From an uncultured Brachyspira sp. (GTDB taxonomy: Bacteria > Spirochaetota > Brachyspiria > Brachyspirales > Brachyspiraceae): a stretch of 6,735 bases of DNA. The translations under genes were made by a program, and so were the position numbers. The notes under the pieces are model-generated. The model was given only the letters and a program-made list of their open reading frames with translations, made no database searches and was not told the origin of the DNA. Below are positions 5,804-6,735 of the stretch, piece by piece (within the stretch, counting starts at the first letter, position 1; every line of letters starts with the position of its first letter). The stretch is taken from contig CAKVCJ010000101.1 in the NCBI GenBank assembly GCA_934725655.1, positions 1-6,735 of the forward strand, read 5' to 3'.

Positions 5804-6735
5804 TCAAACATTGAACCTAAAAGTTACAACATCGCCCTCTTGCATAAGATACTGTTTGCCCTCAAGTCTAATAGCACCAGCCTCTTTAGCCTTAACAAAA
5901 CTACCAAGCTCCAAAAGTTTATCACAATTTATAACCTCAGCACTAATAAAACCCCTCTCAAAATCACTGTGTATAACTCCCGCAGCCTCTGGAGCATAAG
6001 CACCCTCTCTCACAGTCCAAGCCCTTGTTTCATCTTCTCCAGAAGTAAGAAATGTTAAAAGCTTTAATAATTTATGTCCTGCTTTAGTTAATCTCTCTAC
6101 TCCAGACTCTTTAACTCCCAAATCTGCTAAATAACTCAATCTCTCTTCTTCGTCTAAATCCTGTAAATCTGCTTCTATTTTAGCGCTGAAAGGTATAAGC
6201 TCTATATTTCTTTCTTTGGCATAATTTTGAAGTGTTACATAATGAGAATTTTTTTCTGGGTTAGCTAATTCATTTTCTGATAAATTAGCCCCTATCATCA
6301 TGCTCTTTGATGTTAATAAAAATAATGGCTTTAATATATCTTTTTCTGTATCAGTTAAATCTAAACTAAATATTGGCTTAAAATTATTTAATTCTGGAAG
6401 TATTTTTTCAAGTAATGCAATCTCTTCTTCTACTGCTTTTGCTTTGCTTCCTTTAGCAGCCTTTTTTTGTCTCTCCATTCTTGCATTAAGTGTTTCAATA
6501 TCTGCAAGCATAAGCTCTGTTAATATGATGTCCAAATCTCTTAATGGGTCAACTTCTCCTATATGAGTAATGTTTCCGTCTTCAAATACTCTCACTACAT
6601 GAAGTACTGCATTAACTTCTCTAATATGTGAAAGGAATTTGTTTCCAAGCCCCTCACCCTTAGAAGCTCCCTTTACAAGTCCTGCTATATCAACAAATGT
6701 GGTAGTATTATAAACTTTCTTTTTTGATTTAAAAA
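5804..6735 (-). CDS. ychF: Redox-regulated ATPase YchF, C-terminal ~310 residues (start outside the window)
   Basis: YchF (OLA1 in eukaryotes) is a universally conserved Obg-family P-loop NTPase that prefers ATP and binds the ribosome. The frame is open to the window edge and continues upstream of the first in-window ATG. The residues just before that ATG read FVDIAGLVKGASKGEGLGNKF in translation, which contains the family G3 motif (DxxG), so the ATG near 6595 is internal and not the start. About 50-55 N-terminal residues with the P-loop are off the right edge. NLSE in MIGANLSENE is the altered G4 motif (NxxE) linked to ATP specificity. A charged helical region (MERQKKAAKGSKAKAVEEEI) is the coiled-coil arm. 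The last ~85 residues, from LLTFLTSG through RAWTVREGAYAPEAAGVIHS to the terminal RFNV, are the TGS domain. The gene ends with TGA. Confidence 0.97.
   Translation of the reverse strand, partial: FKSKKKVYNTTTFVDIAGLVKGASKGEGLGNKFLSHIREVNAVLHVVRVFEDGNITHIGEVDPLRDLDIILTELMLADIETLNARMERQKKAAKGSKAKAVEEEIALLEKILPELNNFKPIFSLDLTDTEKDILKPLFLLTSKSMMIGANLSENELANPEKNSHYVTLQNYAKERNIELIPFSAKIEADLQDLDEEERLSYLADLGVKESGVERLTKAGHKLLKLLTFLTSGEDETRAWTVREGAYAPEAAGVIHSDFERGFISAEVINCDKLLELGSFVKAKEAGAIRLEGKQYLMQEGDVVTFRFNV

Noticed and set aside
5811..6566. Several short plus-strand frames opposite ychF, and one at 5125-5382 opposite the CLC gene
   Set aside because: All are reverse-strand shadows of strongly conserved genes, with low-complexity compositions.
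6593..6595. ATG at 6593-6595 as the start of the YchF protein
   Set aside because: The frame continues upstream with conserved YchF sequence, including the DIAG motif, to the window edge, so this Met is internal.
1..6735. Defence system, mobile element, CRISPR array, tRNA or riboswitch
   Set aside because: No repeats with spacers, transposase, integrase, toxin-antitoxin pair or structured RNA could be seen; gaps between genes are all under 170 bases and AT-rich.

Overview
The window is strongly AT-rich, and every gene I can support lies on the minus strand. Reading in the direction of transcription (right to left) the order is: ychF (5' end outside the window), a CLC-type chloride channel/transporter, an M20 metallopeptidase of the RocB type, an L-cysteine desulfidase (CyuA/UPF0597 family), a soluble protein of unknown function, and the start of a secreted TPR protein that runs off the left edge. 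The AT-rich, Lys/Ile/Asn-rich coding, TGA used as a stop (end of ychF) with TGG for Trp, and an exported TPR protein fit an anaerobic host-associated bacterium. My best guess is a Brachyspira-like spirochaete, with Fusobacterium-like or low-GC Firmicutes as alternatives. This is inference, not a database match.

Right part (about 4486-6735): the C-terminal ~310 residues of the universally conserved ATPase YchF end in a TGA, followed 67 bases later by the CLC gene. I see no convincing terminator or promoter in that gap, so read-through from ychF is possible. The CLC protein is a complete core without CBS domains. Its conserved gating-glutamate motif reads GRAGP instead of GREGP, and its Ser-filter motif reads GAGVP instead of GSGIP. 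This is the most interesting observation in the window.

Middle (about 1295-4485): the M20/RocB-like peptidase has a near-consensus housekeeping promoter (TTGAAA, 17 bases, TATAAT) in the 168-base gap after the CLC gene. The cysteine desulfidase has a plausible promoter of its own (TTGATT, 16 bases, TATACT) and an internal start set by a G-rich ribosome binding site. Together they would serve amino-acid and peptide catabolism: peptide or acyl-amino-acid hydrolysis, and conversion of cysteine to pyruvate, ammonia and sulfide. No shared transcript is evident.

Left (1-1294): a 280-residue coiled-coil-containing protein of unknown function overlaps by 11 bases the start of a signal-peptide/TPR protein. 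This makes a tightly linked two-gene unit, preceded by a TATAAT -10 element. I found no RNA genes, mobile elements, CRISPR arrays or defence-like system. Apart from the CLC substitutions and the unknown/TPR pair, this looks like ordinary chromosomal core and metabolic sequence.
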